From Ammonifex degensii KC4 (GTDB taxonomy: Bacteria > Bacillota > Desulfotomaculia > Desulfotomaculales > Ammonificaceae), in assembly GCF_000024605.1 (NCBI RefSeq), contig NC_013385.1, positions 558,001 through 622,000 of the forward strand: 64,000 bases of DNA, given 5' to 3'. The notes under the pieces were generated by a model. The model did not search any database, had not been told where the DNA came from, and worked only from the letters and a program-made list of their open reading frames with translations. A program made the position numbers and the translations under genes. Shown in pieces: positions 24,469 to 32,660 of this stretch (within the stretch, counting starts at the first letter, position 1; each line of letters starts with the position of its first letter).

Positions 24469-25869
24469 TCAATTCCTCTCCTCCTGAGTGAGATCAACGA
24501 TTTTCCCTGGGTTGAGAAGGTTGTCGGGGTCCAGAGCCTTCTTTATCTGCTTCAGCACCCAGACCCCCGTTTCTCCCATCTCCCAGGGCAAGAATCTCTT
24601 TTTGGCCAGCCCGATGCCGTGTTCCCCTGTGAGTGTGCCGCCCAAAGAAATCGCCACACGGAAGATTTCTTCCACGGCAGCTCTTACCCGGTTCATCTCC
24701 TCCTCGTCGCGGGCGTCGGCCAAGATGGTGGGGTGCAGGTTCCCGTCCCCTGCGTGCCCGAAAGTACCGATCAAGATATTGTATTTCTTGGCTATTTCCT
24801 CCAAGGCCAGGAGCATGTCCGTTATCTTGCTCCGGGGTACGGTGGCGTCTTCCAGAATGGTGGTGGGCTTGACCCGAGCTAAGGCAGGCAGGGCCGCTCT
24901 TCTGGCAGCCAGCAGGTTTTCCCTCTGGGCCTCGTTTTCGGCCGTCTTGATCCAGCCGTTGTTTTGAGTAACAATTTTCTTCACGGTCTCAGCTTCGGCT
25001 TTGACTACTTCTGGAAGACCATCTACTTCAATGAGTAAAAGAGCCGCAACGTCAGTGGGGAGTCCTATACGGGCATAGCTTTCCACCACTTCGACCGTCA
25101 CTCGGTCCATTATCTCTAAGGTGGCGGGGATTATCTTGTGCTCGATTATTTGGGTTACCGCGTTTCCGGCGTCGGCCAAACAGGAAAACCCGGCCAGCAT
25201 GGTTTCCCGGGCTGGTGGGGCCGGTATGAGGCGCACGATGATCTCGGTGATGATCCCCAGCGTCCCTTCAGAGCCGGTGAAGAGGCGCACCAGGTCGTAG
25301 CCGGTCACGTTTTTGACCGTTTTTCCCCCACAGCGCAGTACCTCTCCGTTGGCCAGCACCACTTCCAGCCCCATGACGTAGTTCCTGGTGACCCCGTACT
25401 TCAAACCTCGCAGGCCGCCGGAGCACTCAGCCACGCTTCCCCCCATGGTGGCGGTAGCTACCGTTCCTGGATCAGGAGGGTAGATGAGGCCGTAAGGGGC
25501 CACCGCGTTGTTTAGCTCCTGAATGATCACCCCCGGCTGCACGGTGGCGGTCAAGTTAGCGGGGTCTATTTCCAAGATGCGGTTCATCTTCACAGTGGCC
25601 AGCACGATGCCGCCCTTTAGAGGCACGGTACCCCCGCTCAGGTTGGTGCCGGAGCCGCGCGGGTAGACGGGCAGACGGAACTGGCGGGCAATCTTCACCA
25701 CCTTCACTACCTGCTCGGTGTTCTCCGGCGTAACCACCACATCCGGACGTCCTTCCGGCAAGTCGGCGGTGGCGTCGTAGGAGTAACAAATTAGCTCCTC
25801 AGGGGTGGTGATCACGTTCTGGGGCCCTAGTTCCCGGCGCAATGCTTCGATAGCTTTCTCCAGCGCCAT
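24469..25869 (-). CDS. glcD: GlcD-type FAD-linked D-lactate/glycolate dehydrogenase
   Basis: A 466-residue flavoprotein with an N-terminal FAD-binding PCMH domain (about residues 35-215: PVYPRGSGTNLSGGTVPL and PPDPGTVATATMGGSVAE) and a C-terminal FAD-oxidase domain with HAGDGNLHP and GEHGIGLAKKRF near the end. It oxidises a 2-hydroxyacid, most likely D-lactate here, to the 2-oxoacid. The ATG at 25869 has a strong AAGGAGGAT site; the frame continues 16 codons further without one. It is divergent from the FadR-type regulator, with an operator candidate in between. Confidence 0.9.
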   Translation of the reverse strand: MALEKAIEALRRELGPQNVITTPEELICYSYDATADLPEGRPDVVVTPENTEQVVKVVKIARQFRLPVYPRGSGTNLSGGTVPLKGGIVLATVKMNRILEIDPANLTATVQPGVIIQELNNAVAPYGLIYPPDPGTVATATMGGSVAECSGGLRGLKYGVTRNYVMGLEVVLANGEVLRCGGKTVKNVTGYDLVRLFTGSEGTLGIITEIIVRLIPAPPARETMLAGFSCLADAGNAVTQIIEHKIIPATLEIMDRVTVEVVESYARIGLPTDVAALLLIEVDGLPEVVKAEAETVKKIVTQNNGWIKTAENEAQRENLLAARRAALPALARVKPTTILEDATVPRSKITDMLLALEEIAKKYNILIGTFGHAGDGNLHPTILADARDEEEMNRVRAAVEEIFRVAISLGGTLTGEHGIGLAKKRFLPWEMGETGVWVLKQIKKALDPDNLLNPGKIVDLTQEERN

Positions 25870-25905
25870 AGAAATCCTCCTTCGGACATTGGTTAAGTAA
25901 TCTGG

Positions 25906-25916
25906 TGGTATGACCA
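25906..25916. promoter_or_regulatory. FadR/LldR-type operator candidate
   Basis: TGGTATGACCA: perfect TGGT/ACCA inverted repeat with a 3-base spacer, matching the TNGTNNNACNA consensus of FadR-subfamily GntR regulators. It lies in the divergent gap, 37 bases before glcD and 57 bases before the -10 box of the regulator gene. Confidence 0.6.
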
Positions 25917-25969
25917 TTCTCCTAAGAATTCTCTTTCTGTCCTTCTTCCTCCTGCTGGTCTCCGCCGTG

Positions 25970-25978
25970 TGGTATAAT
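25970..25978 (+). promoter_or_regulatory. Extended -10 promoter of the GntR/FadR regulator gene
   Basis: TGGTATAAT: a perfect TATAAT (25973-25978) with the TGn extension. No good -35 is present, as is common for extended -10 promoters. Start predicted near 25985. Confidence 0.6.
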
Positions 25979-26021
25979 TTAAGCGGCTATTCGAAAAATT
26001 AGCAAGGAGCAAGGAAAACCC

Positions 26022-26747
26022 ATGAAAGGACTTAAGCCTGTTAAGACCAGGCGTACCTCAGACAGTATCTTGGAGCAGATAAAAACGCTCATCATAGAGG
26101 GACAACTGGCACCGGGGGACAAGCTTTTGACTGAGAGGGAGCTCTCGGAGAGGCTGCAGGTGAGCCGGGCTTCGGTGCGCGAGGCGCTCTCGGCCTTGAA
26201 CCTAGCTGGTATCTTAGAGATAAAGCACGGAGAAGGCATTTACATCAAGCGTCCCGAGCCCAACGCCGTTATCGAGCCCCTGGTTTTTATCCTGCTCTTG
26301 GAAAAAGATAAGGTGCAGAACATCTTAGAAGTGCGCAAGGCCTTGGAGGTAGAGGCGGCGGGTCTGGCCGCCGAAAGGTGCCCGCCGGAGCTCCTGCAGG
26401 AGCTGGAGAAGATAATTGAGGAGATGGAAGCCATCCTCCCTCAAGGAGAAGGCGAGAAGTCAGCGCAGCTGGACTTGCGCTTCCATCTTACCTTGGCCCA
26501 GGCCAGCTGTAACCCTTTGATCAGCAGTCTGATGAATACCATTCAGGAGATCATAGGTCAGACCTTACGCATCACCCGAGCCCTCTGGCTTTCGGCTACC
26601 GCCGGCACTACCCAGCGCCTTTTTGAAGAGCACCGGGAGATTTACCTGGCTGTGGCCGCTCGGGATAAGTTCCGGGCCCGGGAGATCATGTACCAGCACT
26701 TGTGGAAGGTGGAAGTGGAGCTGGCTCGACTACTAAAGCACACCTGA
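26022..26747 (+). CDS. FadR-subfamily GntR transcriptional regulator (lactate locus)
   Basis: A 241-residue regulator: winged helix-turn-helix (about residues 10-75: LAPGDKLLTERELSERLQ, then VSRASVREALSALNLAGILE) and an FCD ligand-binding domain of all-helical FadR type (about 95-235, with conserved metal-binding Asp/His residues such as LDLRFHLTLAQASCN). Relatives (LldR, LutR, PdhR) respond to lactate or pyruvate. Its place between the divergent glcDF genes and lctP-lutC-lutBA makes it the likely local regulator; the ligand is inference. ATG start after AGCAAGGAGCAAGG. Confidence 0.88.
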   Translation: MKGLKPVKTRRTSDSILEQIKTLIIEGQLAPGDKLLTERELSERLQVSRASVREALSALNLAGILEIKHGEGIYIKRPEPNAVIEPLVFILLLEKDKVQNILEVRKALEVEAAGLAAERCPPELLQELEKIIEEMEAILPQGEGEKSAQLDLRFHLTLAQASCNPLISSLMNTIQEIIGQTLRITRALWLSATAGTTQRLFEEHREIYLAVAARDKFRAREIMYQHLWKVEVELARLLKHT

Positions 26748-26830
26748 ACGGTCGATTTCCTTCCCCGAACGGTCGAAAAACGACCCCCAATGGTCGAAAA
26801 ACGCCCTTCAATGGCAAAAGGAAAGGACCT
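26747..26830 (+). repeat. Four direct repeats with exact 21-bp period upstream of lctP
   Basis: The motif AA(C/T)GGTCGA recurs with GG at 26750, 26771, 26792 and (degenerate, AATGGCAAA) 26813, each 21 bases apart. Copies 2 and 3 share AA(C/T)GGTCGAAAAACG; copy 2 contains the inverted repeat GGTCG-AAAAA-CGACC. The period equals two turns of B-DNA, so bound proteins would line up on one face. The array begins at the stop codon of the regulator gene and ends about 150 bases before lctP. Confidence 0.75.
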
Positions 26831-26849
26831 GCTCTAATCGAATTGTACT

Positions 26850-26876
26850 AGTGGTCAGGCCACTCAACCATATGGT
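26850..26876. promoter_or_regulatory. Two inverted repeats before lctP (operator candidates)
   Basis: AGTGG-TCAGG-CCACT (26850-26864) contains TGGTCAGGCCA, one mismatch from the FadR-type TGGTNNNACCA pattern. ACCATATGGT (26867-26876) is a perfect 10-base palindrome. They lie between the 21-bp repeats and the lctP start. I could not identify a convincing -35/-10 pair here. Confidence 0.4.
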
Positions 26877-26978
26877 GATCAAATTTACTTTCGTTTTCGG
26901 AGGTGAGAGTAGGCAAAGATGGCTTCTTTGTATTTTCCCTGGCCGTGATCTCGAAAAGGGGAGAAGGAGGGAAGTGCG

Positions 26979-28706
26979 ATGCCTTGGACACAGGCGGTAA
27001 ATCCGCTGGGTAATTTATGGCTCTCGGCTTTGCTCGATGCTTTGCCGATAGTTTTCCTCTTTTGCGCTCTGGCCTTCTGGCGCATGAAAGGACACATAGC
27101 GGGCCTCATTACTCTCCTCTTGGCCATCGTCCTAGCAGTCGGCGTTCACGGCATGCCGGGAAAGATGGTTCTTTTGACCACCCTTTACGGGGTTCTGACC
27201 GGCCTTTTCCCCATAGGCTGGATAGTCATAACGGCAGTTTTTCTCTACAACTTGACGGTCAAAACGGGACAGTTTGAGATCATCAGGAGCTCTATCGCCA
27301 CTATCACCGAGGATCGGCGCCTGCAGGCGCTGCTTATTGCCTTTTCGTTCGGTGCTTTCCTGGAGGGAGCGGCAGGTTTTGGTACCCCGGTGGCCATAAC
27401 GGCCGCTATGCTGGCCGGTCTGGGCTTCAATCCCCTTTACGCCGCGGGTATATGCCTTATCGCTAACACGGCGCCTGTGGCTTTCGGAGCTATTGGCATT
27501 CCCATCATCACCGCCGGAGCAGTGACCGGCATTGACGACATGGCTATAAGCCAGATGGTGGGCCGCCAGTTACCTTTTCTCTCCGTTTTCCTTCCCTTCT
27601 GGCTGGTTTTAATCATGGCCGGCTGGCGGGGAGCGCTAGAGGTTTGGCCGGCTATCCTGGTAAGCGGGGTTTCTTTCGCTCTGACCCAGTGGTTCACCTC
27701 TAACTACATGACCCCCATGCTGCCGGACGTTGCCTCGGCGCTGATTTCCATCGTGGCTCTGGTTGTCCTTCTGCGCGTGTGGCAACCTCCCACTATTTGG
27801 CGCTTTCCCGATGAGCCCCCGGCCACACTAAAGACCGGAAAATATTCGGCCGGGGAAGTTCTCCGGGCCTGGTTTCCCTTCATTGTCCTGACGATACTTA
27901 TCAGCGACTGGGGTCTTAAGCCGGTAAAGGCCCTGCTGGATAAGGTTACGGTCAAGATCGTCTTTACCGGGCTTGACCAGGCCATCATTGCTGGTGGCAA
28001 GCCGCTGTCGGTGGTCTACAACTTCAGCTGGCTTTCCGCTGGGGGTACGGCCATCCTGATTGCGGCCATCATCAGCGCCATCGTCCTGCGAGTGAGCATC
28101 GGTCAGTTCGTAGAGATTTTCCTCAAGACCCTCAAGGATCTGCGCTTCGCCCTCCTGACCATTGCCGCTGTTCTGGGCTTCGCCTTCGTGGCCAACTGGT
28201 CCGGCATGACTCCTACCCTAGGCAAGGCTTTCACCGTGACGGGTGTCGTCTTCCCCTTCATGTCCGCCTTCCTCGGCTGGCTGGGAGTAGTCATTACCGG
28301 TAGCGATACCTCCTCCAATGCCCTTTTCTGCAAGATGCAGCAGATAACCGCTGAGGGCCTGGGGCTTAACCCGGTGCTCACCATAGCCACCAACAGCAGT
28401 GGCGGGGTGGCAGGGAAGATGATTTCCCTGCAGAGTATAGCTGTGGGTACTGGTGCTACCGGCCTGGTGGGCAAAGAGAGCGAGCTTTTCCGCTTCTGCG
28501 TGCTGCATAGCATCTTGTTTACTGCCATCATCGGGATAATCGCTACCTTGCAGGCTTACCTCTTCCCGGGGATAATTCCGCCACCGGTGCCGGCGGCTAA
28601 AGCGGCGGCCACCCCGCAGGCTTTGTCCCAAGGGGTGGGCATTCTCCTAGGTTCGCTTTTGCTCATCTTGATTCTAGGAGTGGCGGTCTACCGGCAAAAG
28701 AAGTAA
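26979..28706 (+). CDS. lctP: L-lactate permease
   Basis: A 575-residue LctP-family membrane transporter with a dozen or more hydrophobic helices. Conserved stretches include AFSFGAFLEGAAGFGTPVAI (about residues 122-141), SGGVAGKMISLQSIAVG (about 472) and GSDTSSNALF (about 443). It imports lactate (also glycolate) with protons. The ATG follows GAAGGAGGGAAG. It starts the plus-strand lactate operon; lutC follows after 18 bases. A long 5' region carries the phased repeats. Confidence 0.93.
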   Translation: MPWTQAVNPLGNLWLSALLDALPIVFLFCALAFWRMKGHIAGLITLLLAIVLAVGVHGMPGKMVLLTTLYGVLTGLFPIGWIVITAVFLYNLTVKTGQFEIIRSSIATITEDRRLQALLIAFSFGAFLEGAAGFGTPVAITAAMLAGLGFNPLYAAGICLIANTAPVAFGAIGIPIITAGAVTGIDDMAISQMVGRQLPFLSVFLPFWLVLIMAGWRGALEVWPAILVSGVSFALTQWFTSNYMTPMLPDVASALISIVALVVLLRVWQPPTIWRFPDEPPATLKTGKYSAGEVLRAWFPFIVLTILISDWGLKPVKALLDKVTVKIVFTGLDQAIIAGGKPLSVVYNFSWLSAGGTAILIAAIISAIVLRVSIGQFVEIFLKTLKDLRFALLTIAAVLGFAFVANWSGMTPTLGKAFTVTGVVFPFMSAFLGWLGVVITGSDTSSNALFCKMQQITAEGLGLNPVLTIATNSSGGVAGKMISLQSIAVGTGATGLVGKESELFRFCVLHSILFTAIIGIIATLQAYLFPGIIPPPVPAAKAAATPQALSQGVGILLGSLLLILILGVAVYRQKK

Positions 28707-28724
28707 TTTTTGGAGGGAAAAGTT

Positions 28725-29294
28725 TTGGCGGAGCGCGAAGAGCTTATCTCGGCTTTTTCTGCTCAGGCGCAGGCGCTGGGGGCCGAGGTTTACCGGGCTA
28801 GCAGCCCGGAAGAGGCCAGGGCTTTGGTAAAAAGACTCATCGAGGCAACCGGGGTACGGCGCGTGGCCCTGGCCTCCTCTCCGCTCCTTGCTCCCTTGAA
28901 CTTGGCCCTCGTGATCGAGGCGGCCGGGGCCGAGTTGGTCAAAGGCTCCCTCCGGGAACAGGCGGAGCAGGCTGAGATGGGTATCACCGCTTTTGAACTG
29001 GCCGTGGCCGAGACGGGAACCCTGGTCCAGGACGCCACTGAACTTGATACCCGGCTTTTTTCCATGCTTCCTCCGATACACCTGGCCCTGATACCGGTTA
29101 AAGGCCTGGTGGCTAACCTGGAGGAAGCGCTAAATTATTGGCTTGCAAAGGGAGAAATTCCCGGTTACATGGCCTTTATTTCCGGGCCCAGTCGCACGGC
29201 GGACATCGAGCGGGTGCTCACCATTGGAGTGCACGGACCGGGACGTCTCTTAATCGTTTTGCTGGGGGAGGAGGAAGCAGAATTAAATGACTAG
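28725..29294 (+). CDS. lutC: LutC/LldG-type LUD-domain protein of the lactate oxidation complex
   Basis: A 189-residue LUD (lactate utilisation) domain protein, recognisable by VAETGTLVQD (about residue 95) and the ending GPSRTADIERVLTIGVHGPG. In Bacillus LutABC and in Desulfovibrio LldG/LldEF, this subunit is needed to oxidise L-lactate to pyruvate. The TTG start is chosen because TGGAGGGAAA precedes it at a normal distance; a TTG 15 bases further up has none. Overlaps the next gene by eight bases. Confidence 0.88.
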   Translation: MAEREELISAFSAQAQALGAEVYRASSPEEARALVKRLIEATGVRRVALASSPLLAPLNLALVIEAAGAELVKGSLREQAEQAEMGITAFELAVAETGTLVQDATELDTRLFSMLPPIHLALIPVKGLVANLEEALNYWLAKGEIPGYMAFISGPSRTADIERVLTIGVHGPGRLLIVLLGEEEAELND

Positions 29295-31419
29295 GCTTCG
29301 AGAAGAAGTAAAGAAAGCTTTGAGCTGCAAGCGTGTGAGCTGGGCCCTTACCCGTTTTGCCGACAACTACGTAGTAGCGCGCGAAAAAGCCTATGCCGGC
29401 AAAGATTTTGCCGTCCTGCGTCAAAGGGTAGCGCAGATCAAGGAGGAGACCATTGCTCGGCTGGAGGAATTGGCCGAACAGTTCGTTCGGGAGGCCACGC
29501 GGCGGGGAGCGGTAGTCTACCGAGCGGCCAGCGCCGAGGAGGCAAGAGCCTACATAGCCGATCTGGCGCGTGCCAAGGGGATCAAGACCGTGGTAAAGTC
29601 CAAGTCCATGGCCACGGAGGAGATCCACCTCAACCGGTTCCTGCAGGAGCAAGGCCTGGAGGTAGTGGAGACCGATCTGGGGGAGTGGATCATCCAGCTT
29701 TCCGGCCAGCGCCCTTCCCACTTGGTAATGCCGGCCATCCATATGAGCCGCCAGGAGGTAGCCGAGCTTTTTCGCCGGCAGATAGGGGTGGAAGTAGAGC
29801 CGGAGATTTCCCAGATGGTACAGCTCGCCCGTAGGGAACTGAGGAAGAAGTTTCTCAGCGCCTGGATGGGGATCTCCGGAGCCAACGTGGCGGTGGCCGA
29901 AACGGGCACGGTAGCCATCCTCACCAATGAGGGCAACGGGCGATTGACCACCACCCTCCCGCCGGTGCACGTAGTAGTGGTGGGGCTGGAGAAGCTGGTG
30001 CCCCGTTTGGCGGATATAGTGCCCATACTGGAAGTACTTCCTCGCAACGCCACAGCCCAGATCCTGACCAGCTATGTTACTCTAATTACCGGCTCCGTTC
30101 CTGCCGTAGATCCGGAAGGCAACTACCTTCCGCAAAAAGAACTACACATCATTCTGCTCGATAACGGCCGGACCCGCATGGCTGCCGATCCCGTCTTCCG
30201 GGAGGCGCTCAAGTGCATACGCTGCGCGGCCTGCCTTAACGTCTGCCCGGTTTATCAGCAGCTGGGCGGGACTTTCGGCGCGGTCTACACCGGCGGCATC
30301 GGGGTCATCCTCACGGCCTTCTTCACCGGCTTTGAAGAGGCGGCGCAGCTGCAGGAGCTCTGCCTGGGCTGCCAGCGCTGCCGGGAGTACTGCTCGGCAA
30401 ACATTGATCTTCCCGGGCTCATTGAGGAGCTCCGGCGGAGGGTGGTGGCGAAGAAGGGAGTGGGGCCGGCTGCCAGGGTGGCTTTGGCAGGAATCCTACC
30501 CCGGCGCCGCCTTTTCCACGGCTTTCTAAAAACTGCCGCCCGGATGCAGGCCCCCTGGGTGAAGGAAGGAAAGCTCTGCCGCCTCCCCTTTTTCCCAGAG
30601 CTTACAGAGGGGCGGGCTTTACCGCCTTTAAGCTCGGTTCCCTTCCGGGAACGTACAGCTCATCTGCCCCGACCCCAAAGTCCCCGGGGAAAGGTGGTCT
30701 TTTTCTCCGGCTGCCTCATCGACTACGTCTTTCCCGGGATCGGGGAGGCGGTGGGGCGGGTGCTGGCGGCTATGGGCCGGGAGCTGGTGCACCCGGAGGG
30801 GCAAGGTTGTTGCGGCTTTCCCGCCTGGCAGGCGGGCTTGCCGGGTACCTTTGCCCGCCTGGCCCAGCAAAACCTGGCTGCTTTGGCTGAAATTGAAGCA
30901 GAGGCCGTGATCACTGCCTGCCCTACCTGTACCGTAGCCCTCAAGTACCTTTACCCGGAGGTGCTGAAGGGGGACGCGGAGTGGGCAGAGCTTACCCGGG
31001 TACTGGCGGAGAAGGTGACCGACTTTTCCTCCTTCGTCTGGGAGCGCCGGGAGGAACTCCTGCCTTTCTTGGCTCCTATAAGAGAAAAGATCACCTACCA
31101 CGATTCCTGCCACCTGAAGTACACCCTGCGGGCCTCATGCTTCCCCCGGGAGCTTTTGCTGGCAGGCGGGGCGGAGCTTAAGGAAATGGAGCCGGCGGAG
31201 CTCTGTTGTGGCTTCGGGGGGTCTTTCACGCTGAAGTTTCCCGAGCTCTCGCGGGCCATTCTGGAGCGCAAGCTTCAGGCGATCGAAGGGAGTGGAGCGG
31301 AGACGGTGGCTTTGGACTGTCCGGGTTGCCTCTGGCAGATCGGCAGCGTCTTTTCAGGCAAAACTAAGCACACTGCCGAAATCTTGGCCGCAAGCCTCAA
31401 ATATCCTCAGGCCCCATGA
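29287..31419 (+). CDS. LutB-LutA (LldEF-type) fusion, Fe-S L-lactate oxidation protein
   Basis: A 710-residue fusion. The N-terminal ~300 residues are a LutB-like LUD domain (VAETGTVAILTNEGNGR, about residue 200). Next come [4Fe-4S] motifs CIRCAACLNVCPVY (about 309) and CLGCQRCREYC (about 358). The last ~250 residues are a LutA-like part with two CCG domains (GCCGFPAWQAG, about 507; LCCGFGGSFTLKF, about 638). In Bacillus these are two proteins; Desulfovibrio-type sulfate reducers have a similar fusion. With LutC it should oxidise L-lactate to pyruvate. ATG start overlaps the lutC stop. A terminator lies 44 bases downstream. Confidence 0.88.
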   Translation: MTRLREEVKKALSCKRVSWALTRFADNYVVAREKAYAGKDFAVLRQRVAQIKEETIARLEELAEQFVREATRRGAVVYRAASAEEARAYIADLARAKGIKTVVKSKSMATEEIHLNRFLQEQGLEVVETDLGEWIIQLSGQRPSHLVMPAIHMSRQEVAELFRRQIGVEVEPEISQMVQLARRELRKKFLSAWMGISGANVAVAETGTVAILTNEGNGRLTTTLPPVHVVVVGLEKLVPRLADIVPILEVLPRNATAQILTSYVTLITGSVPAVDPEGNYLPQKELHIILLDNGRTRMAADPVFREALKCIRCAACLNVCPVYQQLGGTFGAVYTGGIGVILTAFFTGFEEAAQLQELCLGCQRCREYCSANIDLPGLIEELRRRVVAKKGVGPAARVALAGILPRRRLFHGFLKTAARMQAPWVKEGKLCRLPFFPELTEGRALPPLSSVPFRERTAHLPRPQSPRGKVVFFSGCLIDYVFPGIGEAVGRVLAAMGRELVHPEGQGCCGFPAWQAGLPGTFARLAQQNLAALAEIEAEAVITACPTCTVALKYLYPEVLKGDAEWAELTRVLAEKVTDFSSFVWERREELLPFLAPIREKITYHDSCHLKYTLRASCFPRELLLAGGAELKEMEPAELCCGFGGSFTLKFPELSRAILERKLQAIEGSGAETVALDCPGCLWQIGSVFSGKTKHTAEILAASLKYPQAP

Positions 31420-31462
31420 CCATCCCCCTTTGCGCCTAAGCTCTGCCTCTATAACACTGTTG

Positions 31463-31499
31463 GCCCCTCTTTTGTAAACAAAGAGGGGCGTATTTTTGT
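31463..31499 (+). terminator. Rho-independent terminator of the lactate operon
   Basis: Perfect 10-bp stem GCCCCTCTTT (31463-31472) / AAAGAGGGGC (31480-31489), 7-base loop, then GTATTTTTG. Confidence 0.9.
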
Positions 31500-31580
31500 G
31501 CGTTGTGTCCCGGAGTTCGGCATGTTAGACTTAATACCGGCCTTTTGGCCAGGAACTTTGGGAAAGGAGTGGAGCGAGTT

Positions 31581-32660
31581 TTGGAGATAGGCATCGTCGG
31601 GCTTCCGCTGGTCGGCAAGACTACCCTTTTCAACCTCCTGACGGGGGCTTGCGCCCCTACCGGTCCCGGCAGCGAGCCTAAAGTGAGGCGGGGTTCGGCG
31701 CCGGTTCCCGACAGCCGCCTCGACTTTTTGGCTTCTCTTTACCAGCCCCGGAAGGTCACTCCCGCCCGGATAGATTTCAAGGACATACCTGGCCTTGATC
31801 CCCGGCAGGGGGAAAAAGAAGCGCGCATCCGTTTCTTAGAAGAGGTGCGCAGTGCCGATGCGCTCTGCTTTGTGGTCCGCGCTTTCGACCATCCCGACCT
31901 CCCTTTCTACTTCGGGAAGATGAGCCCGGTAGAGGAGTTCCGGGAGATTCTGGCCGAGCTCTGGCTGGCAGATTACAGCTTAGTGGAGAAGCGCCTGGAG
32001 CGGATTCGCGAGGGGAAGAAAAAAGTCCGGCGGGATAAAGAAGTGGAGGTTCAACTGCTGGAGCGCTGCCGGGAGCTCCTGGAGCAGGAGGAGTTCTTAC
32101 AGAAGCTCACCCTCTCCCCGGAAGAAGAACCCATCTTCGTCAATTACGGCTTTCTCACGGTCAAGCCTTTCATTCTGGCGGTAAACGTGGACGAGCGGGG
32201 CCTTAAAGAAGGGTATGAAGGAAGGGAGGAGCTTTTACGCGAGGCGGATGCCCGCGGTATACCACTGGTGGAAGTGGCGGCGCAGATAGAGGGGGAGATA
32301 GCCGCCCTTCCACCGGAAGAGCAGGAGCTTTTCATGGCCGACCTGGGTTTGCCGGAGCCTGGGATAGCCCGACTGGCGCGGGCGGCTTACCGGAGCTTGG
32401 GCCTCATTTCTTTTTTTACGGTGGGCGAGGACGAGGTGCGGGCTTGGCCGATAAAAGAGGGGACCACCGCCCGGAAAGCGGCCGGGAAGGTGCACTCGGA
32501 CATAGAGCGGGGCTTCATCCGGGCGGAGGTCTTTAACTTCGAGGATTTGAAGCGGCTGGGCTCGCCGGCTAAGGTGCGCGAGGCCGGCCTTTTGCGCTTA
32601 GAGGGGAAAGACTACCGGGTGAAGGACGGCGACATCATCTATTTCCGCTTTAAGGTGTGA
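31581..32660 (+). CDS. YchF-like translation-associated GTPase/ATPase (divergent paralogue)
   Basis: A 359-residue protein of the Obg/YchF family. P-loop GLPLVGKTT at residues 7-15 (YchF usually has GLPNVGKST), G3 motif DIPGL (about 71), an Asn-Val-Asp-Glu motif in place of NKxD (AVNVDERGL, about 200), as in YchF which prefers ATP, and a C-terminal TGS domain ending DYRVKDGDIIYFRFKV. The TTG start gives the standard opening MEIGIVGLP; AAAGGAG lies 11 bases upstream. The sequence is diverged from canonical YchF, so a second, canonical copy may exist elsewhere. Its 3' end overlaps thrC tail to tail by 11 bases. Confidence 0.82.
   Translation: MEIGIVGLPLVGKTTLFNLLTGACAPTGPGSEPKVRRGSAPVPDSRLDFLASLYQPRKVTPARIDFKDIPGLDPRQGEKEARIRFLEEVRSADALCFVVRAFDHPDLPFYFGKMSPVEEFREILAELWLADYSLVEKRLERIREGKKKVRRDKEVEVQLLERCRELLEQEEFLQKLTLSPEEEPIFVNYGFLTVKPFILAVNVDERGLKEGYEGREELLREADARGIPLVEVAAQIEGEIAALPPEEQELFMADLGLPEPGIARLARAAYRSLGLISFFTVGEDEVRAWPIKEGTTARKAAGKVHSDIERGFIRAEVFNFEDLKRLGSPAKVREAGLLRLEGKDYRVKDGDIIYFRFKV

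Noticed and set aside
26899..26948. Short leader peptide upstream of lctP (ATG at 26919, nine codons)
   Set aside because: The distance from GGAGGTGA to the ATG is long (12 bases), the peptide has no telling composition, and no attenuator hairpin follows.
31430..31455. Promoter (TTGCGC / TATAAC) for the YchF-like gene
   Set aside because: The spacer is only 14 bases, and the lactate operon terminator lies directly downstream of the presumed start.
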